From assembly GCF_000826105.1 (NCBI RefSeq), contig NZ_CCYK01000007.1, positions 1,488,001 through 1,552,000 on the forward strand: DNA of 64,000 bases, written 5' to 3'. The notes under the pieces were generated by a model. The model had not been told where the DNA came from, made no database searches, and saw only the letters and a list, made by a program, of their open reading frames with translations. Made by a program: the position numbers and the translations under genes. Position 1 is the first letter of the stretch; each line of letters begins with the position of its first letter. The stretch is from Pseudomonas massiliensis. GTDB taxonomy: Bacteria > Pseudomonadota > Gammaproteobacteria > Pseudomonadales > Pseudomonadaceae. This document shows, piece after piece, positions 51,129-61,163 of this stretch.

Positions 51129-51207
51129 AAGCTGGACGGCGGTGCGGTGAATGCCAGCGGCCGTCCGGCTTGCTCGGATCGACTTGCAGCTTGAAACTTG
51201 CAGCTTG
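51129..51207. repeat. Hairpin and direct repeats before lpdG
   Basis: AAGCTGGACGGC (51129-51140) pairs with GCCGTCCGGCTT (51160-51171), one G-U. Two exact copies of ACTTGCAGCTTG (51182-51193 and 51196-51207) follow. This AAGCTGCAAG-type sequence is a common small intergenic repeat in Pseudomonas. Confidence 0.6.
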
Positions 51208-51223
51208 TAGCTAAGGAATCCTT

Positions 51224-52660
51224 ATGACCCAGAAATTCGACGTCGTTGTGATCGGTGCCGGCCCTGGCGGTTATGTCGCTGCCATCAAGGCAGCCCAGCT
51301 TGGCCTGAAAACCGCCTGCATCGAGAAGTACCAGGACAAGGAAGGCAAGACCGCCCTGGGCGGTACCTGCCTGAACGTAGGTTGCATTCCCTCCAAGGCC
51401 CTGCTGGACAGTTCGTGGAAATTCCACGAAGCCGAGGAAGGCTTCAAGGCTCACGGCATCAACCACGCTGGGGTCACTATGGATGTTCCAGCGATGGTGG
51501 GCCGCAAGTCCCAGATCGTGAAAAACCTGACCTCCGGCGTCGCCACGCTGTTCAAGGCCAACGGCGTCACTCTGCTCGAAGGCCATGGCAAGCTGCTGGC
51601 TGGCAAGAAAGTGGAAGTGACCGGCAAGGACGGTAACGTCGAAGTGGTCGAGGCCGAGAACGTGATCCTGGCGTCGGGCTCCCGTCCGATCGACATTCCG
51701 CCTGCCCCGGTCGACCAGAAGGTCATCGTCGATTCCACCGGCGCGCTGGAATTCCAAAGCGTGCCCAAGCGTCTGGGGGTCATCGGCGCTGGCGTGATCG
51801 GGCTGGAGCTGGGCTCGGTATGGTCGCGCCTGGGCGCTGAAGTCACCGTCCTCGAAGCGCTGGACAAATTCCTGCCCGCCGCTGACGAAGCAGTCTCCAA
51901 GGAAGCCTACAAGACCCTCACCAAGCAGGGCCTGAACATTCGCCTGGGCGCGCGCGTCACTGGCTCCAAGGTCAATGGCGAGGAAGTCGAGGTTACCTTC
52001 ACCGACGCCAATGGCGAGCAGAAGATCGTCTTCGACAAGCTGATCGTCGCAGTCGGCCGTCGCCCGGTCACTACCGACCTGCTGGCCACCGACAGCGGCG
52101 TGGACATCGACGAGCGCGGTTTCATCTTCGTCGATGACTACTGCGCCACCAGCGTGCCGGGCGTCTACGCCATCGGCGACGTGGTGCGCGGCCTGATGCT
52201 GGCGCACAAGGCGTCGGAAGAGGGCATCATGGTCGTCGAGCGCATCAAGGGCCACAAGGCCACCATGAGCTACGACCTGATTCCGTCGGTGATCTACACT
52301 CACCCGGAAATCGCATGGGTGGGCAAGACCGAGCAGGCTCTCAAGGCCGAAGGCGTGGAAGTGAACGTCGGTTCCTTCCCGTTCGCGGCCAGCGGCCGGG
52401 CCATGGCGGCCAATGACACCGGCGGTTTCGTCAAGGTCATCGCCGACGCCAAGACCGACCGTGTCCTGGGCGTGCATGTAATCGGCCCAAGCGCCGCGGA
52501 GCTGGTACAGCAGGGCGCCATCGGCATGGAGTTCGGCACCAGCGCCGAAGACCTGGGCATGATGGTGTTCTCGCACCCGACCCTGTCCGAGGCGCTGCAT
52601 GAAGCGGCCCTGGCGGTCAATGGCGGCGCTATTCATATCGCCAACCGCAAGAAGCGTTAA
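51224..52660 (+). CDS. lpdG: Dihydrolipoamide dehydrogenase (E3)
   Basis: 478 residues. FAD motif VVVIGAGPGGYVAAIKAAQ; the redox disulfide is in GGTCLNVGCIPSKALL; NAD motif VIGAGVIGLELGSVWSRLG; the catalytic His-Glu pair in FSHPTLSEALHEA. Reoxidises lipoamide of SucB (and possibly other 2-oxo acid dehydrogenases). GGAATCC lies upstream of ATG 51224. Confidence 0.98.
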   Translation: MTQKFDVVVIGAGPGGYVAAIKAAQLGLKTACIEKYQDKEGKTALGGTCLNVGCIPSKALLDSSWKFHEAEEGFKAHGINHAGVTMDVPAMVGRKSQIVKNLTSGVATLFKANGVTLLEGHGKLLAGKKVEVTGKDGNVEVVEAENVILASGSRPIDIPPAPVDQKVIVDSTGALEFQSVPKRLGVIGAGVIGLELGSVWSRLGAEVTVLEALDKFLPAADEAVSKEAYKTLTKQGLNIRLGARVTGSKVNGEEVEVTFTDANGEQKIVFDKLIVAVGRRPVTTDLLATDSGVDIDERGFIFVDDYCATSVPGVYAIGDVVRGLMLAHKASEEGIMVVERIKGHKATMSYDLIPSVIYTHPEIAWVGKTEQALKAEGVEVNVGSFPFAASGRAMAANDTGGFVKVIADAKTDRVLGVHVIGPSAAELVQQGAIGMEFGTSAEDLGMMVFSHPTLSEALHEAALAVNGGAIHIANRKKR

Positions 52661-52838
52661 CAACAAGAAACCACGACATGCCGCCCGTCGTGGGTCCTTC
52701 GGGCTCACCGCGGAACGCAGGTCGGACTCAAGCCCGCAGTGCCGCCCTTGGGCGGTCGCGGGTTGCAGTCACAGGTGGCGCGGCACTCAGATGAGCGCAG
52801 CGCCGAGAGCGCAGTACCTAACGAAGACGGTAAAAAGC

Positions 52839-54004
<1,166 letters not shown>

Positions 54005-54005
<1 letters not shown>

Positions 54006-54886
54006 TGAGCGTCCTGATCAATAAAGATACCAAAGTCATCTGCCAGGGCTTCACTGGCTCCCAGGGTACCTTCCACTCCGAGCAGGCCATTGCCTATGGC
54101 ACCAAGATGGTCGGCGGCGTCACTCCAGGCAAGGGCGGCACCACCCACCTGAACCTGCCGGTGTTCAACACCGTCAAGGAAGCCGTGGAAGCGACCGGCG
54201 CAGAGGCTTCGGTCATCTACGTGCCAGCGCCATTCTGCAAGGACTCGATCCTCGAAGCCGCCTTCGGTGGCATCAAGCTGATCGTCTGCATCACCGAAGG
54301 TATCCCTACCCTCGACATGCTGGACGCCAAGGTCAAGTGTGACGAGCTGGGCGTGCGCCTGATCGGCCCGAACTGCCCGGGCGTGATCACGCCAGGCGAG
54401 TGCAAGATCGGCATCATGCCAGGCCACATCCACTTGCCAGGCAAGGTCGGTATCGTTTCGCGCTCCGGCACCCTGACCTACGAAGCGGTCAAGCAGACCA
54501 CCGACGCCGGCTTCGGCCAGTCCACCTGCGTGGGCATCGGCGGTGACCCGATCCCGGGCTCGACCTTCATCGACATCCTGAAGCTGTTCCAGGAAGACCC
54601 GAAGACCGAAGCGATCGTGATGATCGGTGAGATCGGCGGTTCGGCTGAAGAAGAAGCGGCTGCCTTCATCAAGGCCAACGTCACCAAGCCTGTGGTGTCC
54701 TACATCGCTGGCGTGACCGCGCCTCCCGGCAAGCGCATGGGCCATGCGGGCGCCATCATTTCCGGCGGCAAGGGCACCGCGGACGAGAAGTTCGCCGCCC
54801 TGCAGGACGCTGGCGTGAAGACCGTTCGCTCCCTGGCGGACATCGGCAAGGCCCTGGCCGAGCTGACCGGTTGGGCTGTGAAGTAA
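54005..54886 (+). CDS. sucD: Succinyl-CoA synthetase alpha subunit
   Basis: 293 residues. CoA-binding domain (VICQGFTGSQGTFHSEQAIAYG) and the phosphorylated His in GHAGAIISGGKGTADEK. Last gene of the cluster, followed by a strong terminator. Confidence 0.98.
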
Positions 54887-54900
54887 GCGGCTCCCTTCCT

Positions 54901-54935
54901 ACAAAGGCCACCTTCGGGTGGCCTTTGTTTTTTTC
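54901..54935 (+). terminator. Terminator of the sdh-suc cluster
   Basis: ACAAAGGCCACC and GGTGGCCTTTGT form a 12-bp perfect stem with a TTCG tetraloop, followed by a run of seven T. Confidence 0.95.
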
Positions 54936-55015
54936 GGCCTTTGCAATCGTATAGACTTGCCCCACCGCGGCGGTCGCTCAGGCCGACGTCAGAAACATCA
55001 AGAATGAGAGTAGCC

Positions 55016-55723
55016 ATGGGCGCACAGTGGAAAGCTAAACACAAAGAGGCAGCGGCCAACGCCAAGGGGCGTATTTTCGGCAAGCTGGCCAAGGAACTTC
55101 AGATCGCCGCCCGCGCCGGGGCGGACCCGGACATGAATCCCCGGCTGCGCCTGGCCGTGGAACAGGCCAAGAAGGCGTCCATGCCTCGCGACACCCTGGA
55201 ACGCGCCATCAACAAGGGCGCTGGTCTCAGTGGCGATGTAGTGCAGTACACCTTGGTGAAATATGAGGGCTTCGCCCCGCATCGGGTGCCCCTGATCGTG
55301 GAGTGCCTGACTGACAACGTGAACCGCACCGTCGCGGAGATCCGAGTACTGTTCCGCAAGGGTCAACTGGGCGCCGAGGGCTCGGTGTCCTGGGATTTCA
55401 ACCATTGCGGCATGATCGAAGCCGCGCCGGCCGATGCCGATGCCGATCCGGAGCTGGCGGCCATCGAAGCGGGCGCGCAGGATTTCGAGGCGGCGGAGGA
55501 GGGGGCTACCCTGTTCTTCACCGAGATTACCGACCTCGATGCTGTGCAGAAGGCGCTTCCCGACCACGGATTCACGGTGTTGTCCGCCAAGATCGGCTAC
55601 GTGGCCAAGAACCCGGTCGCGGTGACCGATGAGGCGGCACTTGCCGAAGTGGAGGCCTTCCTGGACGCCATTGACGGTCATGACGACGTGCAAAACGTCT
55701 ATGTGGGTCTTAAAACCGAATGA
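55016..55723 (+). CDS. YebC/PmpR-family regulator or translation factor (YeeN-like)
   Basis: 235 residues. N-terminus GAQWKAKHKEAAANAKGRIFGKLAKEL, the MPRDTLERAINKGAG and the VECLTDNVNRTVAEIRVLFRKG segments are YebC-type. The MGAQWKAK start resembles the shorter YeeN branch rather than the classic MAGHSKW start of YebC, so this is likely a paralogue. Family members act as transcription regulators or relieve ribosome stalling at prolines. Confidence 0.87.
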   Translation: MGAQWKAKHKEAAANAKGRIFGKLAKELQIAARAGADPDMNPRLRLAVEQAKKASMPRDTLERAINKGAGLSGDVVQYTLVKYEGFAPHRVPLIVECLTDNVNRTVAEIRVLFRKGQLGAEGSVSWDFNHCGMIEAAPADADADPELAAIEAGAQDFEAAEEGATLFFTEITDLDAVQKALPDHGFTVLSAKIGYVAKNPVAVTDEAALAEVEAFLDAIDGHDDVQNVYVGLKTE

Positions 55724-55774
55724 CGGCCACGAACCGGCGCAGACGTGGCCGCGCCATGTTCCTTGGCCTGTTTT

Positions 55775-57052
55775 CTAATCGCTGAGCAGGCGCGCCCGCA
55801 CTTCTTCAAGGGATGGGCGCGCCAGGGTATCCGGCTGTTGACAGGCCCTGGCGAGGCCGGCCCAGTGTTCTGCGGGCTGGGCGCAGCGCAGTGATATCTC
55901 TTCAAGCATGATGCCCAGGGCGCGCGCTTCGATGGCTTCCAGGGCCCTGGCCTGATCCTGATCCGCCCTTGTGTAACGGCTGGCCGCGCCGAAGTCTCCG
56001 AGCAAGCCATGGCCACTGCTGTCGACCAGCACATTATGAGCGTACAGATCGCCATGGCTGATGCCCCGCCGATGCAGATGGGCGGCAGCGCTGGCAATGC
56101 CTGAAAGCAGCGTGCTGGCCTGTTCGAGTGTGAACCAGGTATCGCCAGGGTAGCAGTCGCGTGTGCAGGTCTCGAGGCTTGGCGGCGCGGCCAGGTTTCG
56201 ATAGCCGGTACCTATCCTCTCCATGACAAGCCCTGGTAATCCTTCCGGATGTCCGGTGAGCTCCGCGTGGGCCGCTATCAGGTTGGGATGTTGGCCGGCC
56301 TGCAGGCTGGCGGCGATCTCATCGGTCGGTGTGCCGTCACTGGTCCTCCCGGCCCGATAGCATTTGAGCGCTACAGCTTCGTTAGTGGCCGACCAGGCCT
56401 CGTAGACGATTCCGGAAGCCCCTTCGCCTAGTGGCCGGCCAACCCTGAAGGTCGTCCAGGCCATGGCGGGACGGCCTCGCCTTTGGTGCTCAGCGAAACC
56501 TGGATTTCCCGCGAATGCGAGCCAGGCGAGCCGGGGCAGGCGCAGCAGCCAGCTCGGTAGCTCGATCAGATCATTGCAGGCGATTCGTATCAGCTCCAGG
56601 GCACCGCAATGGGCCAGGCTTGCCGGCAAGCCGGTGAGGCAATTACCCGCGAGCATGAGCTTTTGCAACCTGGGCAGGCCGTCAAAAACCTCAGGCAGTG
56701 TCTTGATGTGGTTGTCGGTCAATATCAGCCAGCGCAACGCCGGCGGCAGCGACGCGGCAGGGATCTGGCGGATGGCACAGGCCTTGAATCCTATCATCTC
56801 CAGCGCCGGGCACTGGCCAAGCACTTCGGGCAGCTCAGTGAACGGATTATTGGAGCAGAACAGCACTTTCAGCCGCTTCAGTCGCGGCAGGTCCGCAGGC
56901 AGATGCTTGAGCTGGTTACCGTTCAGATTGAGCACCTCCAGGGTATCGGCCAGCCCATACACCTCAGGAGGGACTTCTTTCAGGTCCGCCTGGAGATCCA
57001 AGCGGGTGGCGCCAGCCAGGGCACCTGCGCGCAGCTGGTCAAGGGTCGTCAT
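55775..57052 (-). CDS. Leucine-rich-repeat protein kinase
   Basis: 425 residues. About seven LRR units fill residues 18-190 (spaced L-x-x-L-x-x-N-x-L, for example LEVLNLNGNQLKHLP), then a Hanks-type kinase domain from 205: glycine loop LGEGASGIVYEA, Lys230 in VALKC, Glu245, the catalytic loop HGDLYAHN (Asp335, Asn340, no Arg before the Asp) and DFG at 353-355. It appears catalytically complete but belongs to the non-RD type. The ATG overlaps the end of the ZapE-like gene by 4 bases. Target unknown. It has no membrane segment. Confidence 0.9.
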   Translation of the reverse strand: MTTLDQLRAGALAGATRLDLQADLKEVPPEVYGLADTLEVLNLNGNQLKHLPADLPRLKRLKVLFCSNNPFTELPEVLGQCPALEMIGFKACAIRQIPAASLPPALRWLILTDNHIKTLPEVFDGLPRLQKLMLAGNCLTGLPASLAHCGALELIRIACNDLIELPSWLLRLPRLAWLAFAGNPGFAEHQRRGRPAMAWTTFRVGRPLGEGASGIVYEAWSATNEAVALKCYRAGRTSDGTPTDEIAASLQAGQHPNLIAAHAELTGHPEGLPGLVMERIGTGYRNLAAPPSLETCTRDCYPGDTWFTLEQASTLLSGIASAAAHLHRRGISHGDLYAHNVLVDSSGHGLLGDFGAASRYTRADQDQARALEAIEARALGIMLEEISLRCAQPAEHWAGLARACQQPDTLARPSLEEVRARLLSD

Positions 57053-58146
57053 GGCCGGCCCTCGATCTGGCGGAGCTGGCTCAGACGGCTCTGACTGCGC
57101 ATCAGGTCGACTGCCGCGGCAGCCAGCGCTTGCTCGAGCGGATGTTCGCTAAGCAGGATCAGCCGCTTGTCCCGGTCGTAGAGCACGTCCACCAGATTGA
57201 TGAAGCGTTGCTGCACGGCAATCGAGCACTCCGCCAGCAGGGGCAGCTCGGCGACTACCCATTCATCGAAACGCTCGCAAAGCAAAAGATAATCCATGAC
57301 TGCGGTGGGCGCCTCGCAAAGCTCAGCGAAGGTGAAGCTGACACGTCGCTCATGCCAGCTGCGTGCCGCGAGTTGACGGTTACCCACCTGCAGTGAAACG
57401 CCTTCGCCTGGGACGACCCCGAGTTCCCGACGCTCCTGTGCGCTGACGTTTACACGATAGCTTCCGGTCACGAAACGCTGTGCGGTACCCGAGCCCGGCA
57501 AGCGACGGTAGTCCTGATCGCCGCCGACCTCCAGGACCTCCATTTGCGCTTCGATCAAGCGGATTACTGGCAGGAACCGTTCATGGTAGAGGGGGTTGGG
57601 CAGCAGCTGGGCCGGGGCGTAATTGGAGGTAACCACCAGTAGCACGTCGCGGGCGAACAGCGCTGAGAAGAGTCGGCGTATGAGCATGGCATCGCCGATA
57701 TCGTGGACGTGAAACTCATCGAAGCACAGCAACTGGCAATCGCTCAGCAGTTCGTCCAGGGTGCGCTCCAGGGCGTCGTCCTTTCCTTGATGGCGGAACA
57801 TGCCCGCGTGGAGATCCGCGAAGAACCCGTGAAAGTGCAGCCTGCGCTTGCCAGCCAGCGGAACTGCCTCGAAGAAGCGATCCAGGAGCCAGCTTTTGCC
57901 ACGGCCCACCTTGCCATGCAGATAAAGGCTATGTCGGCCATTGAAGCGAGCCTGTGCCTCCACGAGCAGGGAGACGCGGGCCGCCAGCCGGTCGATGACC
58001 TGACGCTGGCTCTGGCCGAGGGTATAACCCTGCTGTGCGGCGCGTTCATCGAAGTAATGCCTGACCGCTTCGGCGGCTGCGCTGTTGGGGGCCGGGGAAT
58101 GGGCATTCCCGCCGCCGAAGGAAAACCAGGAGCGTTTCGAAGCCAA
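57049..58146 (-). CDS. zapE: ZapE/AFG1-type ATPase
   Basis: 365 residues. Walker A GKVGRGKS at 78-85, Walker B LLCFDEF at 139-145, and HVHDIGDAMLIRRLF. ZapE acts at the division ring; AFG1 relatives assist membrane protein turnover. The only workable start is TTG 58146, with no strong ribosome binding site, and the protein begins ASKRSWFSFGGG. It could be a paralogue of the usual zapE. Coupled to the LRR-kinase gene. Confidence 0.85.
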   Translation of the reverse strand: MASKRSWFSFGGGNAHSPAPNSAAAEAVRHYFDERAAQQGYTLGQSQRQVIDRLAARVSLLVEAQARFNGRHSLYLHGKVGRGKSWLLDRFFEAVPLAGKRRLHFHGFFADLHAGMFRHQGKDDALERTLDELLSDCQLLCFDEFHVHDIGDAMLIRRLFSALFARDVLLVVTSNYAPAQLLPNPLYHERFLPVIRLIEAQMEVLEVGGDQDYRRLPGSGTAQRFVTGSYRVNVSAQERRELGVVPGEGVSLQVGNRQLAARSWHERRVSFTFAELCEAPTAVMDYLLLCERFDEWVVAELPLLAECSIAVQQRFINLVDVLYDRDKRLILLSEHPLEQALAAAAVDLMRSQSRLSQLRQIEGRP

Positions 58147-58190
58147 GGGAAGGTCCCACTGAAGCTGTTGGGGCCTCCAGTATATACGGG

Positions 58191-58958
58191 CTAGATGTCC
58201 TTACCCATGGCGCGCGTCAGAGCCTCCCGATTGCCCAGGCCCACTGCGCTGACCATGGCGTAATTATAGACCGGGTCCGACCAGTAATCGGCCTGCAGTT
58301 CGCCATCCCGGCGGCTGCCCCGGGGCAACAGGCGGTAGCCGGGCCCGGGAGGACGCACATAGAAGCTGGCCCGTTCACCCACGGCGTTTTCGTACACAAC
58401 CATTGCGGCTGGGCCTTGGTCGGTATTGAGCAAGCGCGCGCTGCGTGGATGGAATCCCGCGGGTGACAAGTCCGGCAGCCGTTGCGCGCGGTCGAAGTAT
58501 CTATCCAGCCAACGCTGCAGGTCGCCCGGCGCTTGCCCGGTGTAGTCGGCCTGGAGTATCCCCTGGGCCGCGAACATGCGGTAGGCGGCCAGGGCATCCG
58601 TCATGGGTGCCGTGGCGGCGAGCGCGGGTCGCTGATCGGGACCGCGGGCTTGCCATCCGCCCAGGGCGCCGAGACCCACGGCCATGATGAGCGTGGCGGC
58701 ATGGGCCAAGTAACGTAGGCGGCGGCCGCGACGCTGTCTGGCGATGGCCAGCGGATCCAGGCCGGGGTTCGCTGGCAGGTTCAGCGCCCCGCCGAAAACG
58801 GCGCGCAACCGCTGGGCGTCGGCCTGCCACGCCTGCACTTCCCGCGCGGTGTCCGGATGGTTGGCCAGCCAATTTTCCACCCGTTGGCGGTCTTCAGCCG
58901 AAAGGCGCTGGTCCACGTACGCATGAAGATCATGCTCGGAAGGGGGAAGGTTCGTCAT
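58191..58958 (-). CDS. Anti-sigma factor
   Basis: 255 residues. N-terminal cytoplasmic anti-sigma domain (SEHDLHAYVDQRLSAEDRQRVENWLANHP), a transmembrane helix near 84-104 (LAHAATLIMAVGLGALGGW) and a periplasmic part. It should hold the ECF sigma factor inactive. ATG 58958 overlaps the sigma factor stop as ATGA; the ATG at 58964 is an alternative. Confidence 0.9.
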   Translation of the reverse strand: MTNLPPSEHDLHAYVDQRLSAEDRQRVENWLANHPDTAREVQAWQADAQRLRAVFGGALNLPANPGLDPLAIARQRRGRRLRYLAHAATLIMAVGLGALGGWQARGPDQRPALAATAPMTDALAAYRMFAAQGILQADYTGQAPGDLQRWLDRYFDRAQRLPDLSPAGFHPRSARLLNTDQGPAAMVVYENAVGERASFYVRPPGPGYRLLPRGSRRDGELQADYWSDPVYNYAMVSAVGLGNREALTRAMGKDI

Positions 58959-59461
58959 TTGCATACTCGCAAAGGAGGGGGGCTGATTTCCCCCTCCGTC
59001 AGTTGATGCAGCGCCTTGCGCGCCCGGGAGAGTCGAGACATCACGGTACCTATGGGAATATCCAGCATCCGTGCCGCTTCCTGATAGCTCATCCCCTCGA
59101 CCGACACGGCGAACAGCAAGGCCCTTTGTTCCGGCTTGAGCTGGTCGAACGCACCCAGTGCGGCCTGTGCCACCACCGCGCGTTCGGTGGAGGGCAACGC
59201 TTCGTCATGCCCCATGAAAAATTCAAGCATGCGGGCATACCGGCGAGCGCTACGGTGGTTATCGACGAAGCGACGATAGAGGATCGAGAACAACCATGCC
59301 CTCAGGTCGCCGTCGTCGCGTTTGCCGTTCCAGCGCGCCAACGCTCGTTCAAGGGTGGATTGCACCAGGTCGTCCGCATTGCTGCTGTCCCTGGTCAACG
59401 ACAGGGCGAACCGGCGCAGGCGCGGCAGAAGGTCTCGCAGTTGCTCGTCTAGGTCTTTCAT
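58955..59461 (-). CDS. ECF-type RNA polymerase sigma factor
   Basis: 168 residues. Region 2 (LRRFALSLTRDSSNADDLVQSTLERALAR) and region 4 (LFAVSVEGMSYQEAARMLDIPIGTVMSRLSRARKAL). It has no extra domains. It is coupled to its anti-sigma factor. ATG 59461 is chosen as the last of two close in-frame starts. The signal that releases it is unknown. Confidence 0.92.
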   Translation of the reverse strand: MKDLDEQLRDLLPRLRRFALSLTRDSSNADDLVQSTLERALARWNGKRDDGDLRAWLFSILYRRFVDNHRSARRYARMLEFFMGHDEALPSTERAVVAQAALGAFDQLKPEQRALLFAVSVEGMSYQEAARMLDIPIGTVMSRLSRARKALHQLTEGEISPPPLRVCK

Positions 59462-59542
59462 GGCAATCACGTCGCTGGTTGAACCGGCCAGACGGCCACG
59501 GACGGGATTTATTCCGTCCAGGCCGACGAACGGACAAGTGTT

Positions 59543-60691
59543 TCAACGCAGCATCGGGACCATGCCCGCGACCACCTTGAGCATATTTTGGGCCAGACGC
59601 GCCGAGCGGGCCCCTGACCAGCCGGTGCGCGGCTCCGGTGCGTCGAGGTGGTCCTTGAACGGCATTTCCAGCGTCATGGAAAGGCAGTCGAAACGCTGGC
59701 CAACCGCATTGCAGGCCAGGCGCATGTTGGCCTGGCCTGGCAGGTCCCGGGTATAGCCATGCCGTTGCTGGAAATCCGGCGTCTGCGCGCACAGTGCGTC
59801 GCGGAAGCGGGCCTCCAGCCCGGCGATGCGGGGGTTGTATCCGGGGTTGCCTTCACAGGCGGCCGTGAAGACATGGGGGATCTCTTCGTCGCCATGCGCG
59901 TCGACGAAAAGGTCCACCCCATGCCTATCCATCTGATGGAGCGTGAAATGCACTTCCGGGGCTCCCTCGGCTGTCGCATCCTGCCACGTCCGGTTCAGGT
60001 CCTTGCCTGCCGCGTTGGTCCGCAAGTGACCGTGGAAGGCGCCGTCCGGGTTCATATTGAGGATGAGATACAGCTCAGCCTGCTCCAGCAAGGACCGCAG
60101 CCAGGGCTCGCCTTGCTCGAGCGCTTCTATCATCCCCTCCATGAACCACTCGGCCATGTGCTCGCCGGGATGTTGCTGCGCAATGAACCAGAGCTTCCGT
60201 TTGCCCGGCTCCCCCTTGCCTGCACGGTAAAGGGGAATTTCCCGTCCCTCGCAACTCCTGCCAGTGGCCAGGCGTTCAAGCCCGTGATGGGCGTCGGCGC
60301 GGGCGATCAGGGTCTCATGGCGGGCGAGGCGGTATGGCTCGAAATACGCGAACGAGATGGTCGTGGCCGATGCGACCAGGCTGAAGCTCAGAGCTGAGCC
60401 GTCGTAACGGCTAGGTACCCGAAACCAGTGTTCCGAGTCTTCGCAGGCTACGGCGTCGTACCCCTCCCAGGCATGAGGATAGGACGACTGCCCGGCATTG
60501 GTGATCACGAACTCATAGCGCTCACCTGCCAGGAGTCCGGATGCTCGGAAATGGAACCACTGAAAATGGCCACTGCGGGTATCGGGCCTGATGGCCAGGC
60601 GAATGTTGCTAGGGTCACTGGCGTCCAGTACCTGAATGTTTCCAGTATCGAAGCCCGCTTCGATGGTGACGGCGTTTGGGCTGGGGTGCAT
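59543..60691 (-). CDS. M14-family zinc carboxypeptidase
   Basis: 382 residues. An N-terminal beta domain (to about 120) precedes the M14 domain: zinc ligands in QQHPGEHMAEWF (H-x-x-E) and VDAHGDEE (His), NRT in GKDLNRTWQ, and the catalytic Glu in LSMTLEMPFKDH. This is the cytosolic-carboxypeptidase-like arrangement. Substrate unknown: candidates are peptides, murein tripeptide or polyglutamate tails. No signal peptide. It lies 81 bases upstream of the ECF pair on the same strand and could be co-expressed. Confidence 0.87.
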   Translation of the reverse strand: MHPSPNAVTIEAGFDTGNIQVLDASDPSNIRLAIRPDTRSGHFQWFHFRASGLLAGERYEFVITNAGQSSYPHAWEGYDAVACEDSEHWFRVPSRYDGSALSFSLVASATTISFAYFEPYRLARHETLIARADAHHGLERLATGRSCEGREIPLYRAGKGEPGKRKLWFIAQQHPGEHMAEWFMEGMIEALEQGEPWLRSLLEQAELYLILNMNPDGAFHGHLRTNAAGKDLNRTWQDATAEGAPEVHFTLHQMDRHGVDLFVDAHGDEEIPHVFTAACEGNPGYNPRIAGLEARFRDALCAQTPDFQQRHGYTRDLPGQANMRLACNAVGQRFDCLSMTLEMPFKDHLDAPEPRTGWSGARSARLAQNMLKVVAGMVPMLR

Positions 60692-60761
60692 GTGGCAGAT
60701 TTCATGTTGGATAAAAACAGAGTGTACACCTGGGCTCGTCGGTGCTCACGTTACAGACGGA

Positions 60762-61028
60762 TCAGTCACGCGGTTCGGCGTGTACGACCTTCTCGACCTC
60801 TAGGCCGCAGTCGAGGCTATGTATGACCAGCGCATGGGCCATGCCCAGGAGGTGAACCACGCCCAAGGCCAGGTGGCGCGCTTCACCCTTTTGCGAATCG
60901 GCGTTTTCATAGGCTACGGCCGCCGCGCAGTGAAGCAGGCTGCTGGCCTGGGTCAGGGCTTCAAGATGGTCGAGGTTGGCCCGAGGGGAAAATGGCATGG
61001 AAAGCGGGAAGGGGAGAGAGGGCGTCAT
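60762..61028 (-). CDS. Small DUF3077/DUF6124-like protein (88 aa)
   Basis: 88 residues resembling the small Pseudomonas-specific families: ANLDHLEALTQASSLLHCAAAVAYENA followed by LGVVHLLGMAHALVIHSL. AGGAG precedes ATG 61028. Function unknown. The assignment is by general pattern only. Divergent from the S24 regulator. Confidence 0.6.
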   Translation of the reverse strand: MTPSLPFPLSMPFSPRANLDHLEALTQASSLLHCAAAVAYENADSQKGEARHLALGVVHLLGMAHALVIHSLDCGLEVEKVVHAEPRD

Positions 61029-61076
61029 TAAGGCTCCTTGCTTGGATGACACTGAGAAAGCCGTGGCAGCGCCTAG

Positions 61077-61093
61077 TATAATTACGGCCCGTA
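61077..61093. promoter_or_regulatory. -10 element and small palindrome before the S24 regulator
   Basis: A perfect TATAAT (61077-61082) abuts TACGGCCCGTA (61083-61093), whose 5-bp arms are symmetric. No good -35 was seen. The palindrome just after the -10 could be an autoregulatory operator. Confidence 0.35.
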
Positions 61094-61163
61094 GCAGGTG
61101 GATAAGCAAAGCATTACGGAGTATGTATGGCTCTCGTGGCGCTGCGCGCTAAGGTACGACCCC

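Noticed and set aside
52659..52666. AACAACAA just after lpdG
   Set aside because: A CA motif match, but it is about 170 bases from the sucC start and not near a ribosome binding site.
49775..52708. A 977-codon open frame antisense to sucB and lpdG
   Set aside because: It mirrors the codon structure of GC-rich genes on the other strand, has no ribosome binding site, and both plus-strand genes are certain.
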